Assembly: GCA_963565915.1 (NCBI GenBank)
Contig: OY751491.1
Location: 1,798,001 to 1,862,000 of the forward strand
Source: Entoloma clypeatum
Taxonomy: Eukaryota > Basidiomycota > Agaricomycetes > Agaricales > Entolomataceae
DNA length: 64,000 nt
Direction: 5' to 3'
Both the position numbers and the translations under genes were made by a program. Shown here one piece after another: positions 45,534 to 56,757 of this stretch. Position 1 is the stretch's first letter, and each line of letters opens with the position of its first letter. Below the pieces are notes generated by a model. That model did not search any database. It saw nothing but the letters and a program-made list of their open reading frames with translations, and had not been told where the DNA came from.

Positions 45534-45715
45534 TGTCCCTCTTCCTAAGCTCTGTGTCCTCACAGAGTCACTGTCCCCATCTGTTGTTGTTGTCAGGGTT
45601 GGTCCAGCGAGGATTGGACTTGACATCCCAGTTCTTGATCAACTCTTTGTTAAGCCTAGTGGCAAAATTGAAGCCTTGGATAGTTAACTGGATGTGATGG
45701 TTTTCAATGGCTAAG
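45534..45715 (-). pseudogene. Internal 3' end of F2 with accessory ORF remnant
   Basis: The minus strand carries the last ~60 codons of the accessory ORF (AIENHHIQLTIQG ... NNNRWGQ), its stop, the ACTCTGTGAGGACACAGAGC hairpin-like word also present in F, and the purine tract. The rest of F2 is missing right of about 45715. Confidence 0.75.
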
Positions 45716-45910
45716 TAGTGTTTGAGGGTTTGGTCTGGTTTGGTTTTTTGCCCCAAAAACGGGTGGACCAAGACCGGACCAGTCTTTCAATCACTCAGAA
45801 ATATGATAGACCGAGACCGAACTGGGGGGAACTGGTCTTGGCATGTCATTTTGCTTGGACTGGTCCGGTCCAAACTGGTCTAGACCAGTCATAACTACGG
45901 TAATACACTA
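45716..45910. repeat. GGTCTAGACC-type palindromic repeat
   Basis: Dense TTGGTCTGGTTTGG and GACCGGACCAGTC words end in CTGGTCTAGACCAGTC. The style matches the left third of repeat R (2957-3200 and 52640-52880). No coding potential. Confidence 0.55.
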
Positions 45911-45924
45911 ATAATCTAAAAACA

Positions 45925-46480
45925 TGTGTTGGGCGCGAGAAACACTGTTGGACATGAGTGGTGGGGCTGTTGGGCATGAGTCGAGGCTGTTGGTTGTGAG
46001 AGGAGGCCGCTGGATGTGAGAGTGGACCGTTGCATGCAAGTGGGGAGCGTTGGGTGCGAGAAGGTGCCGTTGCGCGTTAGAGAGGGCCGTTGCATGCTAG
46101 TACGGGCCATTGGGCATGACTCATGGCAGTTGGACATGAGGGGCGGCCATTGGGCATGATGGGCGGCCGTTGGGCATGAAGGGAGGGCGCTGGGCATTGA
46201 AGGGTGCCGTTGAGCACAAGAGGGGCCGTTGGGTGTAGAGGGGGCCATTGGGCATGATGGGTGGCCATTGGGCACGCAGGGAGGCCGTTGGGCATGCAGA
46301 GAGGCTGTTGGGCATTAGAGGGGGCCATTGGGCGCTAGTAGGGGCTGTTGGGCATGTGAGGGGGCCGGTGGACATGAAGGGGCATTAGAGGGGGGGCGTT
46401 GGGTGCGAAGGGAGGCCATGGGGCATGAGAGACAGCCGTTGGGCAGCGGTGGTGGCCATTGGGCGGAAGTGGAGCCAGGT
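45925..46480. repeat. 20-bp minisatellite, about 27 units
   Basis: Tandem units of 20 bp with consensus close to GGCCRTTGGGCATGAGAGGG, interrupted by a few 18- and 22-bp units. Because 20 is not a multiple of 3, all three antisense frames are open for long runs rich in Pro-Asn-Gly and His-Ala-Gln-Trp. Those are repeat artefacts, not genes. Confidence 0.9.
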
Positions 46481-46574
46481 GGAGTGGAGGTGGGGGGATA
46501 AAAAGAGTGTGGGAAGATTTTGCTTGAGGTCTGATTTATGGTTTGACTTTTGGCAATTGCCGAGAGTCCTTGGC

Positions 46575-46908
46575 ATGAATGCCAAGCAACGACAAATCCA
46601 ACAAAAAACAGACCCCCGCTTCATCATCCTCCAACAACAACTCCTCATCGTCTAAACCCAACTCGCAACAACAAAAATTGTCATCCACCTCCCTGAAATC
46701 CGCCCTCTCTGACAAACTTGGCAAAGACGGGAAATTAACTCCCCAAGAATGCCAATGACGATTTGACAATAATTTATGCATGTTTTGCGGCAACGTGGGT
46801 CATCGGACATCCGACTGCTCAAAGAAGTCGTCTTCTAATGCCAAAGCAAAGGCCTGCGTGGCCCAAGCTGAGGACAAATCGGAGAAGACGACCGAGTCAA
46901 AAAAATAG
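46575..46908 (+). pseudogene. Gag C-terminus of gypsy element E
   Basis: A Ser/Asn-rich linker, then SDKLGKDGKLTPQECQ, a TGA (46756-46758), [20 protein letters not shown] with the zinc knuckle, and a TAG at 46906-46908. The equivalent in element C reads ERKRRFDNN, so the TGA replaces an Arg codon. The upstream gag and the 5' LTR are absent: the element is 5' truncated. Confidence 0.8.
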
Positions 46909-49900
46909 TAAGCACCTCAGATTCCAGCACGTACTGGAGATTGTGTTGACTCCTTTTGTGCACCTTTGGAAACCCTCCAACTCAATGTGTCCGCTCTCTC
47001 AAATCCAAACTCTCTATGTATTGATTTGATATCTCCAACTTTTTCTGATTCTCTTCTGATAAAGACTCTTATTGATTCTGGTTCTACACATTGCTTCGCA
47101 GATACCAGATTTATTTCTTCTTTAAACTTATATCCGACTCTGATTCCTTCACCTATGGTTTTGAAACTTTTTGACGGTTCTTCAAATACTTATATCATGC
47201 AATCTATCAATCTTCCTCTCCGATTTCCTTCCGGTGAACTTCTGACCATCGCATTTTACGTGACAACCCTCGATTCGTTTTGTAATTTGGTTTCAGGACA
47301 CAACTGGCTCACCCGCTACAATCCGTTGATTGACTGGGTATTGGGCAGTATCTTATTCCGTTCTACGTTACCTGACACTCCGAGTCCGACTCCAACGTCG
47401 GCTGCTGAGGCAGCTCCACCATCTCTGCAGTGTCCGCCCTCTCCGATGGGCACCTCCAATCCACTCACTCCAAACACCTCCGACCTGCCACAGATTACCA
47501 TGGTCAATGCAGCCGCATATCTCCATGCTTGTAAAGCTCCTGGGGCATACGCTTTCCACGTTCACCTCTCCGACATCTCCACCAATTCCGTGTCTGTCTC
47601 CAACGACACTCCCGATCTCTCTGGCATACCCAAGGAATACCACAATTTTGCTGATGTATTCAGTAAGAAAAAAGCCAACACCCTTGCATCCTATCAACCT
47701 TACCAACCTCAAGATCAATTTGGAGGAAGGTACTTCCCCTCCGATTGGTCCAATGTACTCACTCTTGCAATCTGAACTTGGATCCCTCCGAGACTTCATC
47801 AACAAGCATCTCAATATTGGTTTCATCAAACCTTCTAGTTCACCTCACGGCGCTCTTATCCTCTTTGTCCAAAAGAAAGATGGATCACTCCGACTATGCA
47901 TCAACTACCGAGGCCTGAACAAAATCACAAAGAAGGACTGATACCCACTTCCGCTCATCTCCGACCTCTTAGCCACTGCTGGAAAAGCATGTGTTTATAC
48001 CACCATAGACCTCCAACATTCATACCACCTAGTCCGCATCGCTGAAGGTGATGAATGGAAAACTGCATTCCGCACTCGCTATGGATCATTTGAATGGTTA
48101 GTAATGCCATTCGGATTGTCTAACGCACCTGCAGCCTTCCAATGTTTCATGAACGACATCTTTTCCGACCTTCTGGACAACTGTGTTACCGTTTACCTTG
48201 ACGACATCCTGATCTACTCTGACAACCCTGAGGAACACAAAAAACATGTCCAAGAAGTCCTCCGACAACTCCGACAACATGGTCTTTACGCCTGCGCCGA
48301 CAAGTGCGACTTCTCTGCCAAAACTGTAGAATATCTTGGATTTATCCTTTCTCCTGATGGACTCAAAATGTTGGAAACAAAAGTCAAGATTATTCAGGAT
48401 TGGCCTGAACTGCGCAGAGTGAAGGACGTCCAGTCCTTTTTAGGTTTTGCAAACTTTTACCGACGTTTCATTCCATTCTATTCCAACATCACTATTCCAC
48501 TCACTTGTTTAACCAGGAAACATGCCACTTGGCTGTTCTCCGATGACGCTCGAACCGCTTTTAATGACCTGAAAAAGGCATTTACCACCACTCTGATCCT
48601 GACACACTGGATCCCTGACTCTCCGATAATTGTCGAAACTGATGCATCCGACTATGCCCTAGCGGCTATTTTGTCAATCATCACCTCCGACAATGAAGTC
48701 CACCCCGTCGCATTCCATTCCCGCACCTTTACGGCCCCCGAAGTAAACTATGGCACCCATGATAAGGAACTTCTTGCCATCTACGAAGCATTTAAAATTT
48801 GGTGCCATTACCTTGAAGGCTCCGGTACTCCGATTGACGTCGTTACCGACCACAAAAATCTCGAGTATTTTGCCACCACCAAAGTTCTTTCATGCCAACA
48901 AGTCCGATGGTCGGAATACCTTTCTCAGTTCAACCTCGTCATCCGATTCCGCCCCGGCCGATTGGGAACTAAACCCGACTCTCTAACTAGATGTTGGGAT
49001 GTCTACCCTAAAGGGGCAAATAGCGACCATGTCGACATCAATCTGACCAACCTCCAACCAGTCTTTTCGCAAGAACAGCTCTCCGCTTCAGTTCGCGCGA
49101 CTCAACTCCTTGAGCCCATCCTCCGTGCAACCATTATCATGGACACAGAAAAGCTTCACCATGACATACTCACAGCACTCCCTTCCGACACTCTTTACGA
49201 CACTCTTTCTAAAGATCCTAAACCCCGCTGGTCTCTTGACCCCGATGGTTTCCTCTGACATGATGATCAGATATATGTTCCCGACTCTGACGACCTCCGA
49301 CTCCAAGCCCTACAGCACAAGCACGATCATATGCTTGCTGGACACCCAGGTCAGAACAAGACACTCAAGTCTCATTCAGCGTGATTACACCTGGCCCGGA
49401 ATACGAGATTTTGTCAAACACTATTGCAAGTCATGTACCACTTGCATGCAATCGAAGCCACAAAGACACAAGCCTTACAGCCTACTCAAACAGCTTCCGA
49501 TTCCCAAATGTCCTTGGAATTCCATATCCATGGATTTCATTGAGACTCTTCTGACCTCCAACAACTTCAATGCCATCCTCGTTATCGTTGACCGATTCAC
49601 GAAGCAAAGCATCTTCATTCCGACAACCATTAATTGCACCTCCAAAGATCTCGCCATCCTTTTTGTACTACACGTCTTCTCTAAACATGGCATACCCGAA
49701 CATGTCACCTCCGACCGCAGCCCCAAATTTGTATCCCGATTCTTCTGATCCCTCGGAAAAGCTCTAAACATGACCCTTCACTTCACTTCTGGTTACCACC
49801 CTGAAGGTGACGGCCAAACCGAACGCACTAACCAGACACTCGAACAGTACTTGCGCATATTCTGCAACTACCAACAAGACAACTGGTCCGCTCTCCTTCC

Positions 49901-50609
49901 GATTGCGGAGTTCGCATACAACAATGCACCTAGTGCTACGACTGGCATCTCACCTTTCTTCGCTAACAAGGGTTATCATCCAAACATCACTGTTCATCCA
50001 GAATTCGACCTCGCCTCTTTCCGAGCTTGATCCTTCGTGACCGACCTAGACGAGCTACACCAAGAGCCAAAATCCACCATCTCCGACGCGCAGCGACGTT
50101 ACCAGATCCAAGTCGACATCCATCGGATGGTACCTCCGACATTCTCTGTCAGACAACAGGTTTTTGTCAAAGCAAAATTCTTCCACACTACACGTCCATC
50201 CAAGAAACTTTCAGAGAAGTTCTTAGGACCCTTCGAGATTATCGCACAACCTGGAACACATTCCTTTACCCTCTGACTCCCCGACACATTCCGCGGTGTT
50301 CACCCCATCTACCATATTTCTATGCTTGAACCCGCAACTCCGAACACCATTCCGAATTGGACCCAACCTCTGCCTCCTCCGATTGACATTGATGGAGAAC
50401 TGGAATATGAAATCGCAGAAATTGTTGACTCCAAGATCGACCGACGACGTAGTTGCAAGCTACTATACTTCGTCCATTGGTTAGGATATAAAGACACTGA
50501 TGAAGAATTCTCTTGGCTACCAGCCAATGAATTGGAAAATGCCCCAGAACTCATCTCCAACTTTCATTCCACTTATCCCGACAAGCCTGGTCCGCTTTTG
50601 TCGCTCTGA
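46909..50609 (+). pseudogene. Pol of gypsy element E with chromodomain
   Basis: Nearly complete pol. Protease LIDSGSTHCFAD (about 47067-47102); frame change near 47770; reverse transcriptase with VYLDDILIYSD (48194-48226); RNase H (VETDASDYALAAI, about 48635); integrase with HDHMLAGHPGQNKT, CKSCTTC, FIETLL, SDRSPKF and GDGQTERTNQ (catalytic residues retained); chromodomain YEIAEIVDSKIDRRR to NELENAPELI (50407-50570). In-frame TGA stops at 47939-47941, 49256-49258, 49746-49748, 50028-50030 and 50274-50276 fall where relatives have Arg. The 47939 stop is CGA in element C. Pol starts in the same frame as gag, without an ATG near the junction. Confidence 0.9.
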
Positions 50610-50639
50610 ATCAAAAAAAAAACAAGTACTATTCATCAT

Positions 50640-51530
50640 CTACTCAGTACATTGTTTCTTATTAGAAGGCCCCGCCTCCTTCTCCAACTCATCTGATATG
50701 TCCATGTTGGACTGCTCCAGCATATCCAACCTCTTCCGATTCAACATGTCTTGCTTGATCTTCTTCACCAGCCTCTGCTCCAGGCTCAACTCCTCTATCT
50801 CCTCATTCACATCCGACTTCCCCAATCCCTCTGACTCCGACTCTGATTCCTCCACTTCCTCTGGCACATAAGCAATATTGACAGTTTCTTCAACTGCTGA
50901 GAGCAGTCTTTGGATCTGCCTCGTCTCCACCAAAATCTCCTTCAAGATGCTCAACAGCGTCACCTCCGACTCTGACCCTCCGACCTCTGTCGCTTTCCCT
51001 TTTCCCTTCACCTTCACCGTGCGCTTCGCCTCCGACTTCACCTCCGACTTCCCCTCCGACCCTCCAACCTTGCACTTTTTTCTGTCCTTGATGCAGCCTT
51101 TGCACGACGTTGTCTTACGAGTACTAAAAGACAATGGTTAGATCAAATCAACAACAAAAAACAAAGAACGTACTCGTCGCACCCACACTCGATCTTCTTC
51201 ATGATGCACCTCTTACAGGCACTGACCCCGACTCCTGACCCCTCTCTGACCGTCGCAGTCATCTCATCCGCCTTCCTCTTTTTCTTCTTCTCTGCCGGGC
51301 TCCCCGACGCGCCTTGTTCAGTGGCCACAGCGACTCTTCCTCGCCGCCGTCTCCTCTGCCACCCGATTCTCCTCTGCCACCCGTCTTTCCTCTGCTACCC
51401 GCTTTTCCTCCTCAGCCTTCTTAACAGCCTCCTCTGCCGCCGCTCGCTTCTTCTCCTTCACCTCCGCGAGCTTGCGTTGTAACTCTTCCATTTTGTTGTC
51501 GAGTTCTTGGGTTGCTGGAATTGCCGACAT
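50640..51530 (-). pseudogene. Antisense gene in element E: coiled coil plus Zn2Cys6-like cluster
   Basis: Between pol and the 3' LTR, on the opposite strand. ATG at 51530 begins MSAIPATQELDNKMEELQRK and a long Lys/Glu/Ala coiled coil (to about 51330). After a one-base frame change come KKKKRKADEM and CKRCIMKKIEC. A 50-nt intron (51173-51124, GTACGT...TTTTAG) joins it to TRKTTSCKGCIKDRKKCK, a Ser/Glu-rich stretch and a stop near 50640. Splicing creates Cx2Cx6C-x10-Cx2Cx6C, the pattern of fungal Zn(II)2Cys6 DNA-binding clusters. I recall similar coiled-coil/Cys proteins as common in basidiomycete genomes. A role in regulating the element or host is conjecture. Confidence 0.6.
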
Positions 51531-51672
51531 CTTTTCGGAGCAGTTGACCATGGTAGAACAAAGGGAGATTAAGAACCACACAAACGGTATTTTCAACCAA
51601 CACACCACATCACGTGTTTCGCATGCACCGACCATCTAGGTCCTCATGGGTTCGGCCCTAAGGGGGAAATAC

Positions 51673-52164
51673 TGTTACATTCTGATCCTCCGATCTGACT
51701 CCGATCTGACTCCTCCGACATTTTGACTAATACTTGATTACATTGTACTTACTGTTATGAACCTTCTTGCTACGTACAATACTTACATTACCTCTGTAGT
51801 TATGTTCACATCTCCAAAAGCCACTTACTATCCAACTCCAACATTAGCCACTCATTCTCCGACTCCGACGACTCCACACGTCCTCCGACATACTATATAA
51901 ACCTATGTATAATCTTGGATTAGCTTCAGTTTGAATATCAACTTAGATTCAACATCTTACCTCCCGTCCTCTTTCGGACTCTTAACTTGAGTCTGACCTC
52001 CGATCCTCCGATCCTCCGAAATAAGGACACCGACGTATTAGCGAGGGCGCAACACACAAGTTGAAGCCAAGTCCTTGCCCCTATGTCGCACGCGCTCCAA
52101 CCACCCTCCGACCCTCCGACGCGTCCGACGTAGCTCCGACATTTTTGTCGATCAGTTCTTAACA
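51673..52164 (+). repeat. 3' LTR of element E
   Basis: Starts TGTTACAT, ends CTTAACA. It contains TATATAAA at 51894-51901, AGTTTGAATAT at 51928-51938 and the GGCGCAACACACAAGTTGAA block at 52046-52065. Its right end abuts the truncated copy of repeat R, so E inserted into that repeat. Confidence 0.8.
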
Positions 52165-52880
52165 CATATTTATTAACATATGATATTCTGGTACATAATT
52201 GATATAGTCTGTAAGCTTACTTCCTCCTGTGTAGCCATATTAAGGAGAAATGCGATGTTTTTTGAGTTTGTTTACATATATTTGACACATTTGATGTGCG
52301 CGTGTCACGCATCATCCAACATCGAATCAACACATCCACCCATTGCTCGCTCCGCAATGAGAGGCACACAGATATAACAAAAATTACACAGTAATAATAG
52401 TACAGATACAACAAAAATAGCACTGTAAATACAGATACAAAAAAATAACACTGTAATCATATGTTTGAGCTATGTTTTCACCATGTTTCACTCAATTCTT
52501 AACCTTTGTGACTCTGAGCAAGAGTTTATATACAAGCTAGAAATGTATTCCACTCAGTTGTAGCTTCAAAACAAGCCTTAAACCAATGAAATTGGACTAT
52601 AAATATCTAGAATATTATGCAGATTACTGAAAAATCTCCAAAGATTGTAGAATATCAGAGGGGGGTTGGAGGTGTATCCCAAAGGGCAAAAAGACCGGTC
52701 TAGACCTGTTTAGACCGGTCTTTTTGCGGTCTAAGTCAAAAAAAAAAATCTAGACTGAACTGCAGTCTAAATTTTCTAAAACGTATAGACCTTAGACCGC
52801 AGTTCAGTCCAACGTGGTCTATTTTTCAGTTCAGTTCAGTCCAGTTCAGGTCTATGTAGACTGAACCTTCGAACACTAGC
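52165..52880 (-). repeat. Dispersed repeat R, copy 2 (inverted)
   Basis: Reverse complement of 2957-3672, with the same AT-rich section and the same palindromic GACCGGTC/CTAGACC section. Its edge at 52165 is where the LTR of element E begins, so the repeat was cut by that insertion. Confidence 0.85.
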
Positions 52881-53650
52881 TGTTGCGCGATATATTCATC
52901 ACAAAAAACCATCCCCACATAAGGCAGGAGGATATGCAACAGGGGTATGATGCAGGACTAGGCACTGAGAGGCCACGGGGAAAGAGGAGGCAGATGTGAG
53001 GAGGTGGAGCGTGCCCTGATGATATGGCAGCAAGGGCGGTGTGCTGCCGTTCCAGGATAGGGATGTGGGTTAGTATCATGACATGCAGGTGCTGGCGTCG
53101 TAAGCTCCGGTGTGGATATGGGGGTGGTCAGTCATTGAGGGTGGCTGTAGTAAGTTGGGCTTACCAATGGGGGGTTTCCTTCCCGCTTGTTGTGTTGCAT
53201 TGGATGAGAGCCAGGTGCTCTTGCCAATTTGTTGGCTATTGACGGCCAATGGTGGTGGTGAGGGGTGATGCTGTCGTTACTCAGGTTGAGGGTGAGGGCA
53301 GAGGAGGCGAGAGGTGGGGGGTTGAGCCTATTCGTATTGAGCAATGGCCATGGTGGTGGCATGGTGGTGGTGAGATAGGAGGTGTCGTGGCACCCAGGTG
53401 TGGCATTGTGGCACCTAGGTGTGGCGTCATGGGCCCCAGTGTGAACATAGGGGGTGGTCAGTCATCAGGGGTTGACTGTGGTGAGTTGGGCCACTTTTTG
53501 ATGTGTCGGGCATTGGTAGCCAAGGGTGGTGGTGAGTTGAGAGATGGGCCGTAGGGCTTCATGTACAGCGGTGGCCATGGTGGTGGTGAGGTGGGTGGTG
53601 ACATGTATGTTGACATGGGTCGTGGTCAGCATGGATAGGGCATAGGGTAG
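52881..53650. repeat. G/T-rich low-complexity tandem region
   Basis: GGTGGTGG-rich DNA with two diverged copies of a unit of about 330 bp: GGGTGGTCAGTCATTGAGGG at about 53122 and GGGTGGTCAGTCATCAGGGG at about 53451; GGCCATGGTGGTGG at about 53345 and 53570. Open frames on both strands here are compositional. No gene is supported. Confidence 0.65.
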
Positions 53651-53928
53651 TAGTGTTGCTGCAGTTCCGACTCCAGTTGGCTCCAAGCCAAAACCGCATC
53701 AGACAGAGCCGAAACCAAGCTGAACTGATGTTCTGAAGTCATCACTTCCAAAGCCGCGGTTGGAAGCAGTTTCAGTTCAGCTGCCGGCTTGAGCTGGTGC
53801 CTTGTCAACACAACAACCAATAATTTATACAAAATTGTACAAAACCTAAGTGTGATGATGATGATGTATGTAGAGGATGCTTATTAATATATAACCATAG
53901 TCAAAAAATGTCACTTGTGAGCCTGCTT
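53651..53928. repeat. Short palindromic repeat remnant and AT-rich spacer
   Basis: The words CCAGTTGGCTCCAAGCC, GAACTGATGTTC and CAGTTTCAGTTCAGCTGCC give a dyad-rich stretch of about 150 bp of the same style as repeat R, followed by AT-rich sequence up to the stop codon of the Spt5-like copy 2. Confidence 0.4.
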
Positions 53929-56364
53929 TCAACAATCTACCATGCACTCCTCATGCCGCTGTTTCTCTTCCTTTGTTTTGTAGACAATTGCAAGGTGGTC
54001 TACAGGCAGCCGCACCTCGATTTCCATCCAAGTTGAACTTGCACCTTCAACGCGATCAATGATTTCAACGAGAGCTGCTTTCTCAGAGCCATAGTGACTA
54101 TGGCAAATTTGAAGAGCAAACCTACCCTGATGATCCCCCTTGAGAACGACAAGCAGAGCGTCAGTCTGCTTCACTTTGGATGGATTATAGAAACCCAACT
54201 GGCTCCAAAATATGGGTCTTTCAATTTGCCATGTACATAATCTTTGGCTGTCCACTGTGCATACTGCTGTAAACATAGACCCACAACAGGTTGAACTGGC
54301 CACCAGTAACCTTTGCCTGTACTTTGATGCCCAAGGAATGTGGATCAAGAAGAACATGTTCCAGAGTGGGCGCGGATGTGGAGGGTGTTGTGGGGCAGGA
54401 GGAGCAACCTGGAGTCCGTGATGATGGATCCTGAGCTGGGGTGGACAATGAGCCTCCAGGCTCAGGCATGGGGGTGCCCATAATTACGGTGGGTTGTGTG
54501 GTGCAGGCAGGTTTGTGTGGCGCAGGCAGGGGGATATTGGTCACAAAAAAGTGGATGGAAGAGAGAACCTCGTGGGTACTTGAACTCAAATAGCTGTTGC
54601 TTGGTGCTAAAAGTAAGAATAATCAATTAGCATCACAGGATAGATGTATATTGGAACTCATACTCAAATTCAACCACATCATCATAATTGAAGATCACCT
54701 TCGGGAACGGCGCATTTGGATTGTAGTTCATGAAATGGACTTCAATAATCCTGAGACCACTCAATGTATTCTGATTGAGGAGAATATTTTCAATGACTGT
54801 GGGCTCACCTTTATGCTGGTGTCCACGCTTGATAATCATCATCTGAACACCCCGCCAAAGGACTGGATGCCGCTCCTTCAATACTGCTGAAATTGCCAAA
54901 TCAATTGAAGAGGGCAGCGATACAGCATGCAAATTGGGCGGTTCTGTGATTGACGCGCTGTTTTTGTGAATGACAAATGACTAAGAAAGCAGTTAGAAAA
55001 TGAATATTTCTTCACTGAAAAGAAGTGTGCTGTGCCTCCATAACAGGACAGATGTCGTCACCACCTTATTTGAGGATCCAGATGTCAATGTAGTCTACCT
55101 GCTCGACAAATCCCACATGGCCTGTGAACACGTCTCTGACAACTCTGATGAAATTGCCAAGACTGATGGACTTGCAGACATCGTACCATGGGAGTTTCCA
55201 AACCTTGCCCCCATTTCAGCAACTTCATCACCTCAATAAAGTCTGGCTGGACAGATTTGACCTGGCCAAATTCCCCTTTGTGCGAACCTTCGACAATTGT
55301 AACCGACTCTCCAGGAAAAAATGCCCATTCAACCAGGGTGGAAAACTCCTCGCCCATCAGGCTTTGGATTGCCAGGTGCGGGCTGAGGAGGAAAAGGGCA
55401 TGCAATTTGGTGGAGATGGAAACAGCCTCAGATGACATGGAATACATGTTGAAGTCCTTTATCAGCAGGCCATGTTCGAAAGTACACCTGTTAAAAAAAA
55501 GATCCTTTCCTTTAGGTTTCAGTGGAATGCCTAAGATATCTTCAGTGATGGAGGGATTGAAAAGAGCCTGAAAAGGAGGAGGAGTGGAGCATGGCCACTT
55601 GCCCCATTTTCTTGATGAGAGAGCAGGCGAAAGCTGGAGGCGAGGCACCAGGAGAAATTGGATGCCACCCCCATGGCATTAACTTGTTGACATACACAAG
55701 GTCACCTTTGTAGGCACCTTTTAAAACCCATACCCACTGTCCAATCCTGAGCCTGAGTTTCCAATCCTGAGGTAGACAGAGTGTTGCTGGTCAATCTTTC
55801 AGCGGGATAAATTTGATGATAGGTGTTGCTAGCTGGTCATGTTGTGATACTAACAAGTTTTCTCTTTTCATAACCCCAGGAATGCGGTGCAGCAAGCCAA
55901 GGAGGGTTGGGTTCATGTCAGCCTCAATGAAAACTGACCCTCGGAGAGGTTCACAGGTATAAGCAGCCAATAGAATGTCCGGCACGGCTCTGTCCTTGAC
56001 TAGCTGGAAAAGGGTGTAAACAATCTCTTCTTGAAATCCAGGCTGGAATATCATGAGACTTACCACAGGTAGAAATGAGATGAGTAGAGACTTACCCAAC
56101 ATCAGAGCTGCCAGATAGGTTTGTCTGATATTAGAGATTGACACACTAAATTGTGTGGTAAAATTCCAGCAGACGCCTCATTGTTGTTTTTGGTTGTGGG
56201 GCATTGGTGGGCCCTGGTGGCATGGTAGCATGCATGTTCGTGGACTGTGTTCCAATCAATATCATCCTCGAGCTCATCCTGTGGCTGGTCCAGTCCGCTG
56301 GCCTGGTAATTGTTCCATTGGTAAACACCCTCAGGAGAAGTATCCTCCCAGTCATCGATAAAAC
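53929..56364 (-). pseudogene. Spt5-like NGN/KOW protein, copy 2 (broken)
   Basis: Paralogue of 11524-14149 with the same exon order. It begins at exon 3 (56364, FIDDWEDTSPEG); exons 1-2 are gone because LTR pieces lie in the intron just upstream. NGN-like part: GFQEEIVYTLFQL to GSVFIEADMNP; KOW1: GQWVWVLKGAYKGDLVYVNK; KOW2: FFPGESVTIVEGSHKGEFGQ; then LKERHPVLWRGVQ and a Pro/Ser linker. In-frame TGA codons occur at 56102-56104 (just before the exon 3 donor, where copy 1 has Lys) and after FIPLKD (about 55798), where Arg would fit. Lacking its start and carrying stops, it is a pseudogene. Confidence 0.75.
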
Positions 56365-56378
56365 CTAGAGCAACCTCA

Positions 56379-56757
56379 TGTCACATAGCATTTTTCTCAA
56401 TGTCAGAAAATATCGGATGAGTCAGAGCGGAGTAGCGGAGGAGCGGATGCGATAAGTACGATGTTGGCAGAAAGGACCTGGCTTCAACTTGTGTGTTGCG
56501 CCCCACTCTTTGACATGGTCCTCAATTTTGGATTGGCAGATATCGGATGAGCAGATGAGCAGATGAGCAGAGGTGATAGAGAGAATGCTCAATGGCAAGT
56601 AGAGACGGATGCGAATGAGGTGTAACATATGATATTTGAACTGAGGTTCTACGACAGGTTTGGTACACTATTTATAGTAGACTAGAATAATCAGCATTAC
56701 TATAAGTAATGTGCAGATATCGGAGTTGACCATTGGAACATTCGGAGTACAGAGAGT
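56379..56757 (-). repeat. D-family LTR piece, reversed (3' two thirds)
   Basis: Reverse complement of the D LTR from its CTCTCCGTACTCC region to its TGACA end, including TATA box and GGCGCAAC block (about 56479-56502). It lacks the first ~190 bp. It lies in the second intron of the Spt5-like copy 2. Confidence 0.85.

Noticed and set aside
45916..46375. Three overlapping minus-strand ORFs rich in Pro, Asn, Gly, Trp and Cys.
   Set aside because: They are translations of the 20-bp minisatellite in its three frames. No start context and no conservation.
53024..53832. Open frames on both strands rich in Gly, Val, Thr and His.
   Set aside because: They lie in GGTGGT low-complexity DNA and palindromic repeat remnant; the openness follows from composition.
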